From CAIZGX01 sp044374295 (lineage in GTDB: Bacteria; Bacteroidota; Bacteroidia; Flavobacteriales_D; Sanyastnellaceae), in assembly GCA_044374295.1 (NCBI GenBank), contig JBILOU010000001.1, forward strand, positions 51,207 through 115,206: a stretch of 64,000 nucleotides of DNA, read 5' to 3'. Of this stretch, positions 34,708-43,929 are shown one piece after another. A model generated the notes under the pieces. It did not search any database and had not been told where the DNA came from. It saw nothing but the letters and a program-made list of their open reading frames with translations. The position numbers and the translations under genes are program-made. Each line of letters begins with the position of its first letter. Position 1 is the stretch's first letter.

Positions 34708-37004
34708 TTTATTTCGAAGGCGAAATTCAACATGTAGTTTCTTCCCGCTTGCGGATAATAAAAGCGCTCTGTGACAGTACCTCCGTATATATATGAAAAA
34801 GCGTAACCGTTGCTCGCATACATTCTATTGAAAGCGTTATTCACCCAAAAAGTGATCTTCACGGAAGGCTTCGGGCTGTATTTCGAATCCCATTGAATAC
34901 CGAAATCTGAAACAGCAAAAGCAGTAATCACAGCCGTGCTACTTCCTGTATTGTCTAAGTGCTGTTTTCCAACAAACTTTTCATTAAACAATAGATACAA
35001 TTGCTTCCGAACCGGCTTCTCCGTTACACGCCATCCGTTGGGAAAAACCTGATACTCTGCCGTTAATCCAGCAACGACATTCGGACTGAAAGCAATGTTA
35101 GTTGTTCCGCGCGAAATTACCTCTTCAGCAAATGTATCGTAATTGAAGATGCGCTCTTGAAAGTCGACAATCTTGTTCTCACTCAAGGTAAGGTTAGCAC
35201 CTACTCTTAACCTTTGTTTGAAATAAGCCGAAGAACTTAATTCAATTCCTCTTCTGTATGATCGAGCGACATTCGTTCTCAACGGCGCTCCAACATCGTT
35301 CAAAGCGCCTGTAAGCACCAACTGATTGTTGTAGTTCATGTAAAATACATTTACATCGATTGTAGAATTGTAGTCATCTTTGAAATGAAGTCCGGCTTCA
35401 AAGTCGGTCATGTATTCGTTCTGTGGGATTTGCCCAAAAGGAGCATCAACAAAATCATTTCTATTAGGCTCCTTCCCCGAATGCGCAACTGAAGCGTATA
35501 CCGAAACAAATTTTCCAGCAAAATAACGCAGGCCAACTTTTGGGTTTAAAAAATTAGTAGACATATCTACATCATACTCCCTCTGATCATTGTCTGTACC
35601 CTTGGTTCTGTATGAAACATGCCTAGCCTGTATATCAGCGTTTACAATTAACTTCCTTGGTACAACAGCCCATTCAAGTTTCGAAAATGCATTAGCATCA
35701 TACTTATCAGATTGACCGTAATAATACTCGTGATCTACATCAAAAACCAACGGATTATCAATTGCTATAACTCTGCCGTAATGCTGACCACTGTAATGAT
35801 TCAAACCTACTCCTGAAGTGCTCGTGAATTTTCTCTTTCTAATCACATAGGAACTTGTCGCCCCGTAAAAGTTATTGTTCAACCATCTTCTTCTTACCAA
35901 ATTCGTGAGCGAAAGCGTATCTCCATTTACAATTTGTGGAAGCATGTTGTAGTTCGCAACATCCTGATCGGTCTTGAACTGTTCAAAATACCCTTCCCCA
36001 TGCGTGAAGTGTAAAGCAGCTCTAAATTCATGCATTGCGCCATCTCTTTTTTTTGAAGAAAAATAATGTGCCTGCGCATGTTCTTGTCTATAATTGTCAA
36101 TTTCGTTTTCGTAGAGATAAGCATTGTACGTTCTACCCGAATTCAATAAATTATCGATATCGGCTTGCGAAGCACCGTTGCGACTTGCAAACGCAAGTAT
36201 ATCGGCTGTGGTTCCGTATAGTTTTTCATAAGGAGTTCCATTCCAAGCCTGATAAGTGTTTTCCTTTCCACCAAATAGAAAAAATGTCAATTCCTTTGAA
36301 CGAAGATGTTCCTTGTGTAGCGTAAATTTTCCTTTTGTGAAATAAGAGAACAAATTTGTTTTAGCTCGATCGATGTAGCCTTCGGATTCAATTCGACTAC
36401 CGCGAATATTGTACTCAAAATTAGGTCTCGCCTTGTTTCCTATTTCAAACATTAATTTGTTGCTACCAAAAGAACCTCCACCCGTATTAATTCGAACAAA
36501 ATTCCGCTCTAAATCAGTGTCGGTATCTAAGTGAATGCTTCCTCCAAAAGAACCTGTGCCGTTTGAGGAAGTTCCTATTCCGCGTTGAACTTGAATGTTC
36601 GAACTGGAAGATGCCAAATCAGGTGTATTCACCCAAAACACTTGCTGACTTTCCGGATCGTTCAACGGCACTCCGTTTATAGAAACGTTCACGCGAGTAG
36701 GGTCACTTCCGCGGATCCACAAACCCGTATAACCTATTCCGTTACCAGCATCCGATGTTACGGTAAGAGAAGGTGTGAAACGCAATAGGAATGGTAGATC
36801 CACTCCGGTGTTGATCTTATCAATATCCATTGGCTTCAGATTCGTTAACGCGAATGGCGCATCAATTTCTGCCGACCACACATCACGAATACTGACAGGA
36901 TTTAAAACAAAAGTTGGGACAGTTGTCGTGTCTTTTTTTTCTTGTGCAAATGAATCTGACGCAACAAAAAGCGCGACGCTTACAAAAACAATTTTCTTAA
37001 ACAT
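34704..37004 (-). CDS. TonB-dependent outer-membrane receptor, probable thiamin transporter
   Basis: Start ATG 37004 gives 766 residues with a signal peptide ending DSFAQ. The plug domain follows at about 35-160 (LPFLLRFTPSLTVTSDAG, LWIRGSDPTRVNVSINGVPL, SSNGTGSFGGSIHLDTD). A 22-strand barrel then ends in an aromatic C-terminus (YMLNFAFEIN). There is no N-terminal carboxypeptidase-like or signalling domain. The family imports large or scarce nutrients using TonB energy. A TPP riboswitch in its leader indicates thiamin or a derivative as substrate, as known for riboswitch-controlled receptors in other Bacteroidota. No inner-membrane PnuT or thiamin salvage gene is adjacent. Confidence 0.88.
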   Translation of the reverse strand: MFKKIVFVSVALFVASDSFAQEKKDTTTVPTFVLNPVSIRDVWSAEIDAPFALTNLKPMDIDKINTGVDLPFLLRFTPSLTVTSDAGNGIGYTGLWIRGSDPTRVNVSINGVPLNDPESQQVFWVNTPDLASSSSNIQVQRGIGTSSNGTGSFGGSIHLDTDTDLERNFVRINTGGGSFGSNKLMFEIGNKARPNFEYNIRGSRIESEGYIDRAKTNLFSYFTKGKFTLHKEHLRSKELTFFLFGGKENTYQAWNGTPYEKLYGTTADILAFASRNGASQADIDNLLNSGRTYNAYLYENEIDNYRQEHAQAHYFSSKKRDGAMHEFRAALHFTHGEGYFEQFKTDQDVANYNMLPQIVNGDTLSLTNLVRRRWLNNNFYGATSSYVIRKRKFTSTSGVGLNHYSGQHYGRVIAIDNPLVFDVDHEYYYGQSDKYDANAFSKLEWAVVPRKLIVNADIQARHVSYRTKGTDNDQREYDVDMSTNFLNPKVGLRYFAGKFVSVYASVAHSGKEPNRNDFVDAPFGQIPQNEYMTDFEAGLHFKDDYNSTIDVNVFYMNYNNQLVLTGALNDVGAPLRTNVARSYRRGIELSSSAYFKQRLRVGANLTLSENKIVDFQERIFNYDTFAEEVISRGTTNIAFSPNVVAGLTAEYQVFPNGWRVTEKPVRKQLYLLFNEKFVGKQHLDNTGSSTAVITAFAVSDFGIQWDSKYSPKPSVKITFWVNNAFNRMYASNGYAFSYIYGGTVTERFYYPQAGRNYMLNFAFEIN

Positions 37005-37046
37005 GTATTTTACTTTGTGCGCACGACAGGGGTTGTGGTGCACGTT

Positions 37047-37151
37047 GTTCATCTTTTCCTTGGCGGCATTACCCGCCCAGGTTCCTCTTGTTCTGAAACA
37101 AGAAGGGTCTAATCTCAGCCATTATTCTTCGAATGGCACCCCTATGAGAAC
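37047..37151 (-). promoter_or_regulatory. TPP (THI-box) riboswitch
   Basis: Read on the minus strand, the leader contains the hallmark THI elements in order. AGGGGUGCC (37143-37135) comes first, then GGCUGAGAUUAGACCC with the pyrimidine-binding CUGAGA bulge, then GAACCUG. GGGUAAUGCC and CCAAGGAA follow, which form the pyrophosphate-binding arm. P2 pairs GGGU with ACCC. A possible closing P1 pairs GUU..CAU near 37150 with AUGAAC at 37047-37052. It starts at the predicted transcription start. Downstream, ACCCCU (37033-37028) is a perfect complement of AGGGGU and could act as a competing strand. Confidence 0.93.
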
Positions 37152-37155
37152 GGCG

Positions 37156-37184
37156 CAAATATAGAAAGGTATTACCTTAGACAA
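37156..37184 (-). promoter_or_regulatory. Promoter of the TPP-riboswitch receptor, TTG-N18-TATATTTG
   Basis: On the minus strand TTG is at 37184-37182, the spacer is 18 bases, and TATATTTG is at 37163-37156. Transcription should start near 37152, right at the 5' edge of the riboswitch. The -33 element touches the first base before the rsgA start codon on the opposite strand. Confidence 0.78.
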
Positions 37185-38111
37185 GTGAAAAAAGGATTGG
37201 TATTCAAAACAACAGGTAAATTCTACGACGTTTTAATAGACGGGAAGATTGTGGTGTGTTCGCTTCGCGGGAAAATTAGATTGCAAGGCCTGCGCACTAC
37301 AAACCCTATTGCTGCTGGAGATTATGTAGATGTTGAAATGGACAGCGACGGGAACGGAAGTATTCATCGCATTCACGACAGAACGAATTACATCATTCGG
37401 AAATCGGTAAACCTTTCGAAAGAAGCGCAGATTATTGCGGCGAATATTACTCGGGCTTTCCTACTTATTACCATTGACCGTCCGCAAACCACGCCCGGAT
37501 TTATTGATCGTTTTCTTGTCACTGCAGAAGCGTATCGCATACCTGTAACGCTTGTTTTTCATAAGTGGGATATTTTTTCAGACGAAGAAAAAGAGAAAGC
37601 CATTGACTTGGCTTCCATCTACAAAGGCATTGGATACGAGTTGTTGTTTACGAGTATTGAAACGGGACAAGGACTTCAAGAATTGAAAGAACTCATTGAA
37701 GTAGGAACGTTTTTATTTTCGGGACACAGCGGTGTTGGGAAGTCTTCTCTCGTGAGTAAGATTTCAAACAACGAGGACATTCGTATTGGTGAAATCAGCG
37801 ACTGGAGCGGAAAAGGACAACACACGACAACTTTCGCCGAGATTTTTCAGTTGAGTCCAACATCGTTTTTAATTGACACTCCGGGTATTAAAGGATTTGG
37901 TCTAGTGAATTTCGAAGAGGAGATGTTGGCGAAATATTTTCCTGAATTTTTAGAATTATTACCTGCATGCAAATTCAACAATTGCAAGCACATTAACGAA
38001 CCGAAATGCGCTGTTCTAGAAGCATTGAGTGAAGGTGAGATTGCAGAATCGCGCTACATGAGTTATAGATCTATGTTAGAAAGCGAAACTGAAAAATACC
38101 GGTCTTCATGA
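37185..38111 (+). CDS. rsgA: Ribosome small-subunit-dependent GTPase RsgA
   Basis: RsgA is a circularly permuted GTPase that checks late 30S subunit maturation. It has 308 residues from a GTG start (37185): an N-terminal OB-fold, then permuted G motifs in order HKWD (G4), FSGHSGVGKSSLVSKI (G1), HTTTFAE (G2) and DTPGIKGFG (G3). The C-terminal zinc site C-N-N-C-K-H ... PKCAVLEAL is intact. No ATG lies closer in frame. A weak -7-like TACCTTAG ends 5 bases before the start, so this mRNA may also be leaderless. It overlaps the next gene by 4 bases (ATGA). Confidence 0.94.
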   Translation: MKKGLVFKTTGKFYDVLIDGKIVVCSLRGKIRLQGLRTTNPIAAGDYVDVEMDSDGNGSIHRIHDRTNYIIRKSVNLSKEAQIIAANITRAFLLITIDRPQTTPGFIDRFLVTAEAYRIPVTLVFHKWDIFSDEEKEKAIDLASIYKGIGYELLFTSIETGQGLQELKELIEVGTFLFSGHSGVGKSSLVSKISNNEDIRIGEISDWSGKGQHTTTFAEIFQLSPTSFLIDTPGIKGFGLVNFEEEMLAKYFPEFLELLPACKFNNCKHINEPKCAVLEALSEGEIAESRYMSYRSMLESETEKYRSS

Positions 38112-38785
38112 AATTTCAACTGTTCACCAACGAGCACTTTTTTATTATTGGCTTAACGATTTCCCTCTCACTTTTTTTTGTTTGGGTTGGAAGAAAATAT
38201 GCGAAGTCGCAAGATATTCTGCGTTGGTTTTTCGGCGTCTTGTTATTGACGAACATGGTCGTTTATCAGACGTATCGTTATCAAACAGGTTTGTGGGAAG
38301 CTCGACATGATCTACCCTTGGAACTTTGTAACCTAGCGAATATTTTGGCTGCATTGGCATTGTTACTGAAGCGTCGCGGCATGGCAGAAATTGCCTGGTG
38401 CTGGGTCATGACTGGAACGTTGAATGGATTGATTACACCCGACTTTTACGGAAGTTTTCCCGAAGTGCCTTACGTCTCCTTTTTCATTGGACATGCGGGC
38501 TTAATCATCGCTACATCCTTTTTAGTTTTCGGAATGAAAATGTATCCGGAAAAAGGATCTTGGCTACGCGTGGTCATTGCATCGCAAGTGTATTTCGCAA
38601 TTGCCTTTTCAGTCAACAAAATTATCGGCAGCAATTACGGATACCTCATGCACAAACCCGAAGGCGGCAGCGCCATGGATTTCTTCGGTCCTTATCCGTA
38701 TTATTTAATCACACTAGAGTGCTTGGGAGCGTTGTTGTTTTTCTTGGTGTTACTGCCGTTTAGGAGGTTTTCTCGTAAGAATTAA
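38108..38785 (+). CDS. TIGR02206/YwaF-like integral membrane protein
   Basis: This 225-residue membrane protein has about six to seven transmembrane helices. Conserved features of the YwaF/TIGR02206 family are visible: LPLELCNLANILA after helix 2, TGTLNGLITPDFYGSFP, and near the C-terminus SNYGYLMHKPEGGSAMDFFG followed by PYPYYL. The function of the family is unknown. It is translationally coupled to rsgA through an ATGA overlap, and its stop overlaps that of the convergent lipoprotein gene. Confidence 0.8.
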   Translation: MKFQLFTNEHFFIIGLTISLSLFFVWVGRKYAKSQDILRWFFGVLLLTNMVVYQTYRYQTGLWEARHDLPLELCNLANILAALALLLKRRGMAEIAWCWVMTGTLNGLITPDFYGSFPEVPYVSFFIGHAGLIIATSFLVFGMKMYPEKGSWLRVVIASQVYFAIAFSVNKIIGSNYGYLMHKPEGGSAMDFFGPYPYYLITLECLGALLFFLVLLPFRRFSRKN

Positions 38786-39663
38786 TACCAACTCGGAATC
38801 AGTCCGCGTAATCCCATATCAACAACCGATTCACCTGCGCCCGGTTCCCACTTTCCATCTGAATTGGTATCTATCCATTCAAAGCTTTTGTTGGTCGAAA
38901 GGGATAACGTTACATAAATATCTTCCGTTTCGTTTCCTGTAATGACCAAAGGTGAAGAAAATCCTCCTGTTACAACGCAGCTACCCTGAGGAATGGGAGA
39001 GGTTGCAAACAACGGATTCGGAACTGTGGTTGCACCCGGAGGGGCTTGTCCTGAAGTAACATATGGAGTTCCAAATACACTCGTTTCAAATCCCCAATAT
39101 CCTTGCAACACATCATCATTCACGGCCACTGATTGTGTATTGATTAAGTAATTCGTGATGTACGTATTGAAGCCAATAAAGCTTGCAACGCGTCCTGTTA
39201 AATCGAATCCATTCGCCAACAAATTCACATCGAAATTCTGATACAGCAACGAAGCACGAACATAATCGTACGTACCAGGGGTAAATGAAGCGATAGGAAC
39301 AGCAACGAAAATTTCTCCTGGAGCGGCAATTCGAGCCTTAGCAAAATCAATCGCATTCGCGCCGCCTGCGTTGGTTTCATCGGCATGATAAACAACCTCG
39401 CCAGCGCCTAATGCTGTGTACATGTTCGGAGTGAATTCGATGTAGTGCGCTGATATTTTATGGAACAACGGACTTAATGTAGCATGTCCGACGGGCACAG
39501 TTGAAGGCACTCCCAAATTGTTCAATCGCTCTTGCGTTGAATCTGTCACAATTTTTATGAAGACTGTTGGAACATCCATTGAATTGGGATCATCCTTGCA
39601 ACGATCGCAAGAAACCAATACCATCATCATTAACACCGCAAAAAGGAAATTCGATTTTTTCAT
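38782..39663 (-). CDS. Lipoprotein of unknown function
   Basis: No family is recognised. Its 293 residues have a lipoprotein signal (MKKSNFLFAVLMMMVLVSC, lipobox VLVSC, with Asp at +2). The mature part is beta-rich, with SAHYIEFTPNMY, an ANAIDFAKARIAAPGEIFVA segment, and a C-terminal acidic loop DTNSDGKWEPGAGESVVDMG. That loop resembles a single calcium-binding DxNxDG loop. No neighbouring gene clarifies its role. A -7-like GAAAAATA (minus strand TATTTTTC) ends 5 bases before the ATG. Confidence 0.75.
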   Translation of the reverse strand: MKKSNFLFAVLMMMVLVSCDRCKDDPNSMDVPTVFIKIVTDSTQERLNNLGVPSTVPVGHATLSPLFHKISAHYIEFTPNMYTALGAGEVVYHADETNAGGANAIDFAKARIAAPGEIFVAVPIASFTPGTYDYVRASLLYQNFDVNLLANGFDLTGRVASFIGFNTYITNYLINTQSVAVNDDVLQGYWGFETSVFGTPYVTSGQAPPGATTVPNPLFATSPIPQGSCVVTGGFSSPLVITGNETEDIYVTLSLSTNKSFEWIDTNSDGKWEPGAGESVVDMGLRGLIPSWY

Positions 39664-39691
39664 GACGGAAAAATAAGATTTTTATCGAAAC

Positions 39692-41566
39692 CTAACTCAT
39701 GTAAATCCACGCACTTTCATAAGACTCTTGCATTTCAAAAAACTGGAGCATCTCTTGATAAAATGCATCCCCACCAACAGTTGCGCTATCTCCAATCACT
39801 ATCAACTTCTTCCTTGCGCGAGTAAGCGCAACATTCATCCTACGGTAGTCTTTCAAGAATCCAATTTCATTCCCGTCGTTGCTTCGCACCAAAGAAATAA
39901 TAACCACATCTGCTTCCTGCCCTTGAAACGAATCCACGGTATTAATCGTCACCTCCTCTTCTTTAAAGACACGCTCCAACAATTCAATCTGTGCGCGATA
40001 CGGTGAAATTAAGGCACACGAAAAAAACTGTTGCGTTTGTTCCTTCAACATCGAATAAATTTTCATGGCCAATTCAGCTTCGCCTTTGTTCATGCGCGAA
40101 TGGCCCTCTGCTCCTGCTTCCTCATTGTATCCCGTTCCAGCAGTGTCAATAAATTGAATCGGATTCAAATCACCTTCCAACATACGACGCGCAACGGAAA
40201 CATCTGCGGTGAGTTTTCCTTCATAGAAATGCTTGTTGCTGAAAGCCGCTATCTTTTCGTTCATGCGGTATTGCACATTCAGAAAATGCACGCCTTTCTT
40301 AATGCGTGCAGTTCTCTCCATTAAAGAAATTGCTAAGCCCTTCTGTGCTGCTTCATTCGAAAATATTGTTGGAGGAAGCTGCAGATGGTCTCCTGCTAAA
40401 ACCAATTTATTTCCTTTCGCAATGGGAATCCAACAGGCTGGCTCCAATGCCTGCCCTGCTTCGTCGATCACAACAACATCGAACACGCGATCGCGAAGCA
40501 TATCATTCGCAGATCCTACGAGGGTAGTACAAATCACATCAGCCTGATCAATGAGTCTATCCAACAAGAACAACTCCGTCTCGCGCGCTTCGCGCATCAT
40601 TTCTTTTGCTTCCTTGAAAATTAATTTGCGCTGCTCCGCTTCTTCTCTTCCAAACGATCGTTTGTATTTACTTCCCAACGAGCGCAATTCTTTCGCTCTT
40701 CTTTTCCATTCACGCACGCGCGAATAATCTTTGTCTTCAACCAACTTCACATCAACAGTAAAAGCATTTGCTTTGGAATGCACTTTGGCCGGATTCCCCA
40801 ATCGTAAAACTCTCAATCCCTTCTCTCCCAACCCTTCCACCAAATGATCTACTGCAGCATTGCTCGGTGCGCAGCACAAGACTTTCTTTTTCAACCTTGC
40901 TAACTCTTCCATGGCATGAATAAGCGTGGTGGTCTTCCCAGTTCCGGGAGGGCCGTGAACAACACTCACAACCAAATCATTCACAACACCTCGTGCAGCT
41001 TCATTCTGTGAATCATTCAAATTCCCGTGTGAACCGGAGTACTCAATTTCTGAAATTCTTTTTTCTTCCGAAGTAATGGCATCGCGAATTTCCGCCAAGC
41101 GATTGTTCTTCGCGTTGATGACATTATTCAAAGCCGCGAACATTTCCTTGTATGACTTTTCATCGAAGGATACATTCAATCCGATCTTTCCATCGTCGGT
41201 CCAATCGGGTAATTCATCGACTCTGAATTGAATTTTCATTCTTGAGTGATCCACGAATGCGATTGTTCCTTTTATTGATTCTCCCTGATGGTTTTCGTGA
41301 TTGGAAAACAACTCCACGGGTTGACCCGATTGAAACGAATGTTTCGCTGGGCCGTTGGTTTTTTCCACTACTAAAAAAGGATACGAACCGAATCCGAATC
41401 CATCTTCTAAAATCTTCAACGGAAACCAAGTCAGCCCTTCTCTGATTCGTGCATTAACCGGTTGCTCTTTCAATTGTTTTTGAAAGCGCGCCCAATCTTC
41501 GTCCCGCTCTATTTTCAGGAGGTCCGCAAGATTTGCGAGGTATGCTATACTTTCTTGTGATGACAT
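39692..41566 (-). CDS. Superfamily 1 helicase of the DNA2/IGHMBP2 (Upf1-like) type
   Basis: The protein has 624 residues. The N-terminal 180 residues form a beta-barrel/coiled region. The helicase core has Walker A VVHGPPGTGKTTTLIHAM, SNAAVDHLVEGL (motif Ia), DEAG in VVIDEAGQALEPACW, GDHLQLPPTI (motif III), LNVQYRMNEKI (motif IV), NTVDSFQGQEADVV (motif V) and NVALTRARKKLIVIG (motif VI). The Upf1-like group acts on RNA or DNA with 5'-3' polarity in characterised members. The bacterial role is unclear; it is transcribed from its own unit downstream of a terminator. Confidence 0.9.
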   Translation of the reverse strand: MSSQESIAYLANLADLLKIERDEDWARFQKQLKEQPVNARIREGLTWFPLKILEDGFGFGSYPFLVVEKTNGPAKHSFQSGQPVELFSNHENHQGESIKGTIAFVDHSRMKIQFRVDELPDWTDDGKIGLNVSFDEKSYKEMFAALNNVINAKNNRLAEIRDAITSEEKRISEIEYSGSHGNLNDSQNEAARGVVNDLVVSVVHGPPGTGKTTTLIHAMEELARLKKKVLCCAPSNAAVDHLVEGLGEKGLRVLRLGNPAKVHSKANAFTVDVKLVEDKDYSRVREWKRRAKELRSLGSKYKRSFGREEAEQRKLIFKEAKEMMREARETELFLLDRLIDQADVICTTLVGSANDMLRDRVFDVVVIDEAGQALEPACWIPIAKGNKLVLAGDHLQLPPTIFSNEAAQKGLAISLMERTARIKKGVHFLNVQYRMNEKIAAFSNKHFYEGKLTADVSVARRMLEGDLNPIQFIDTAGTGYNEEAGAEGHSRMNKGEAELAMKIYSMLKEQTQQFFSCALISPYRAQIELLERVFKEEEVTINTVDSFQGQEADVVIISLVRSNDGNEIGFLKDYRRMNVALTRARKKLIVIGDSATVGGDAFYQEMLQFFEMQESYESAWIYMS

Positions 41567-41575
41567 GGCTAAAAC

Positions 41576-41604
41576 AAATAAGGGGCGAATATCGCCCCTT
41601 ATTT
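41576..41604 (-). terminator. Terminator after the T9SS type B operon
   Basis: A 13-bp stem (arm AAATAAGGGGCGA) with a 3-base loop lies between the end of the 41622-43928 gene and the helicase start on the same strand. The U-tract is interrupted (TTATTTG on the minus strand). Confidence 0.75.
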
Positions 41605-41621
41605 CAATATTAAAGAACTTA

Positions 41622-43928
41622 TTAATTTCTCATTAGGTGGAAGTAACCCGTGAAATCTTCCATCTTACCTGCTGGTGTTGTCACCTTCAAAATATAATAG
41701 AATACACCGTCACTCAACTCCGTTGGAGACCAATCGTTTTTATAATCTGTGCTCTCGTATACCATATCACCCCATCTGTTGAACACTTCCAAAGATGCAT
41801 TCGCATAGTAGAACAGTGCATCGTCGAAATTCAACGTTTGATTTTCTTCGGTTCCGTTTAAAAGCACAAGATTTGGTAAGAACACATCGCACGGCAATGA
41901 AGTCACTCCATATTCAGTCACTGCTGAAAATCCGCAAACAGGCTCAGTAATTTCAACTGAATACACGAACTGTTCATTTGGAACACCCGCCCAAGGGCTA
42001 TATACTGAAGCCAAAGCATTTGGCACAATGGTGTCTGATAAGAACCATTGGTAAGTATATGTCGGATCAGTGAAAGGAGCGTTCAAGAAAATTTGCTCAC
42101 TCAAACAAACTGAATCCGTTGTAAACGGACCTACACCAGGAGTTTCAGGAGTGATCAACAGAATGTTATCCGTTACCGTACATTGAATATCGTCTATTGG
42201 ATGAACTGACAAGGTTACCTCAGAAGTTCCTGTTGCTCCACTGAAGCTTGGGAAAGGTATATTCGAAGCATTGAAGGCCCCGCCGTTTCCACTAACCACA
42301 GACCAATCGTAAACGTAGTTAATTCCAGGAACTTGACCTGTAAGATTGCTAGTCAAGTTTACCGAATTCAAACAATATGGAAGATCATCACCTAAGTCCA
42401 ATACCGGCGGCGCAAAATAGTTTACACCAATGGTATCAGTGTATGTGCAACCGAAGTTATCCAATGCCGCAACAATAATGTAATAATCACCAGGAGTTGT
42501 TGGGTTCAATACAGCACCCCCGCAGTTTGCAATGGTATTCACAATACCAGGACCTGTCCAAGTAATAGAATCACAAGTATAACCGAAAGAAGGTAGGAAA
42601 GAAACCAACGGTGGATACAACGTTGAATCGAAGTTCACCGACCAGTCGAAAATCCAACCATCATCAGAAGCCCACAAATCACAAACCTCAACAATCCAAG
42701 CACCGTTCAATGGACAACCGATTAAGTTATCGAAAGGCTGAACAGAATTGTATGTTCCGCTTGGTAAGGTGCCGCCAGAATTAGCCGCCCATGTACCCGC
42801 GGTGGCCGTGGGAGACCAGTAATAATCATAACCAACTCCTGCTGGGTCAGCAGATCCTAATATGTCTACAGGCTCTCCTAAGAAGGTTCCGCTTCCACCT
42901 TGTTGGTGAACGATAAGGGTTTGTCCGTTTGGACATTCAAAAGAGATTACGATATCTCCCATGAAACTGTGCTCGAAATTGATGAAGAAATTTTCTATAT
43001 CATTAGCACTCTGAATAGTTTGCCCCGCATTGAATCCGCCGAACAACAGGGTATCGGAGAAGCACTGTGTTTGATCATCTGGGATGAATAACGCACCACC
43101 CAAATTAGCTGTTGGCAAGGCCGACCAATAAGTAGGATCGATTGAAACAGCCAAATTTATCTCTTGTCCTAAACATGCCTGAAAATCATCAGCAGCGATA
43201 CTGATAGATGGCTCTGTATCTACTAGAATAAGCGCATCAATTAAGTTAATGTTTCCACAACCGTTGGTGTCTAAAACAATTAACTCAACCATATATGCAC
43301 CTGGCTCAGAAAACGAGTGTGTAACAATTGGCCAAGAAGTTACATCGGTTGTACCATCGTCAAAGTCCCAAGTATGACTTCCAAGAACTGAACCTGGCGC
43401 AAAAACAGTTGGGGTTGCATCGAAAGTCATTACCTCTCCAACACAAAGACGTGTTGGTTGGAAATCTGGTTGATCCGTTGTAACAGCTACTACAGGAGGT
43501 TCGCACGGAATACCGCATGAAATTTCAGCACCAAAGCTTCCAACACTCGCATCAGCATCTGAGGTGAATAATACTGTTAAACAATTCGATGGGTTACTTG
43601 AAGAAATAACAATATTATTTAAATCTGTCCCTACATATGTACCTATTAAAGGTGCTGAAGCATCACTACCGTTGAAAATTGCCAATTGGTCACCGGCTCC
43701 TAAGTTGAAGAAACTAAAGTCAAGGTTAATCTGTCCGGGAACAGCTCCATCTGAACAGATTACAGATATTGCCACGATATTCGGGCCGTAATCAGCGGCA
43801 CTTAATCCTGGATCTACCAAGAAACCACCACAATCAGAGATGAACGGAGTACCTACAGGATACTCTTGTCCCGTAGCTTGAAAAACGGACAAAGCCGCTA
43901 CGAAAAGGGAGAATAATACTTTTTTCAT
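41622..43928 (-). CDS. Secreted T9SS type B protein with CUB-like, PKD and P-domain-like modules
   Basis: The protein has 768 residues. A signal peptide (about 1-20, ending ATGQ) is followed by a CUB-like domain (about 30-138, GDQLAIFNGSDASAPLIG). A PKD domain lies at about 165-235 (HTWDFDDGTTDV, HSFSEPGAYMVEL). A proprotein-convertase P-domain-like module lies at about 290-435 (HSFMGDIVISFECPNGQ, NGAWIVEVCDLWASDDG). Ig-like regions follow. The gliding-motility-associated C-terminal domain (type B sorting, VFNRWGDMVYESTDYKNDW to GYFHLMRN) ends the protein. Type B substrates include large surface proteins such as SprB. It is one base after the small gene upstream. Confidence 0.88.
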   Translation of the reverse strand: MKKVLFSLFVAALSVFQATGQEYPVGTPFISDCGGFLVDPGLSAADYGPNIVAISVICSDGAVPGQINLDFSFFNLGAGDQLAIFNGSDASAPLIGTYVGTDLNNIVISSSNPSNCLTVLFTSDADASVGSFGAEISCGIPCEPPVVAVTTDQPDFQPTRLCVGEVMTFDATPTVFAPGSVLGSHTWDFDDGTTDVTSWPIVTHSFSEPGAYMVELIVLDTNGCGNINLIDALILVDTEPSISIAADDFQACLGQEINLAVSIDPTYWSALPTANLGGALFIPDDQTQCFSDTLLFGGFNAGQTIQSANDIENFFINFEHSFMGDIVISFECPNGQTLIVHQQGGSGTFLGEPVDILGSADPAGVGYDYYWSPTATAGTWAANSGGTLPSGTYNSVQPFDNLIGCPLNGAWIVEVCDLWASDDGWIFDWSVNFDSTLYPPLVSFLPSFGYTCDSITWTGPGIVNTIANCGGAVLNPTTPGDYYIIVAALDNFGCTYTDTIGVNYFAPPVLDLGDDLPYCLNSVNLTSNLTGQVPGINYVYDWSVVSGNGGAFNASNIPFPSFSGATGTSEVTLSVHPIDDIQCTVTDNILLITPETPGVGPFTTDSVCLSEQIFLNAPFTDPTYTYQWFLSDTIVPNALASVYSPWAGVPNEQFVYSVEITEPVCGFSAVTEYGVTSLPCDVFLPNLVLLNGTEENQTLNFDDALFYYANASLEVFNRWGDMVYESTDYKNDWSPTELSDGVFYYILKVTTPAGKMEDFTGYFHLMRN

Positions 43929-43929
43929 T

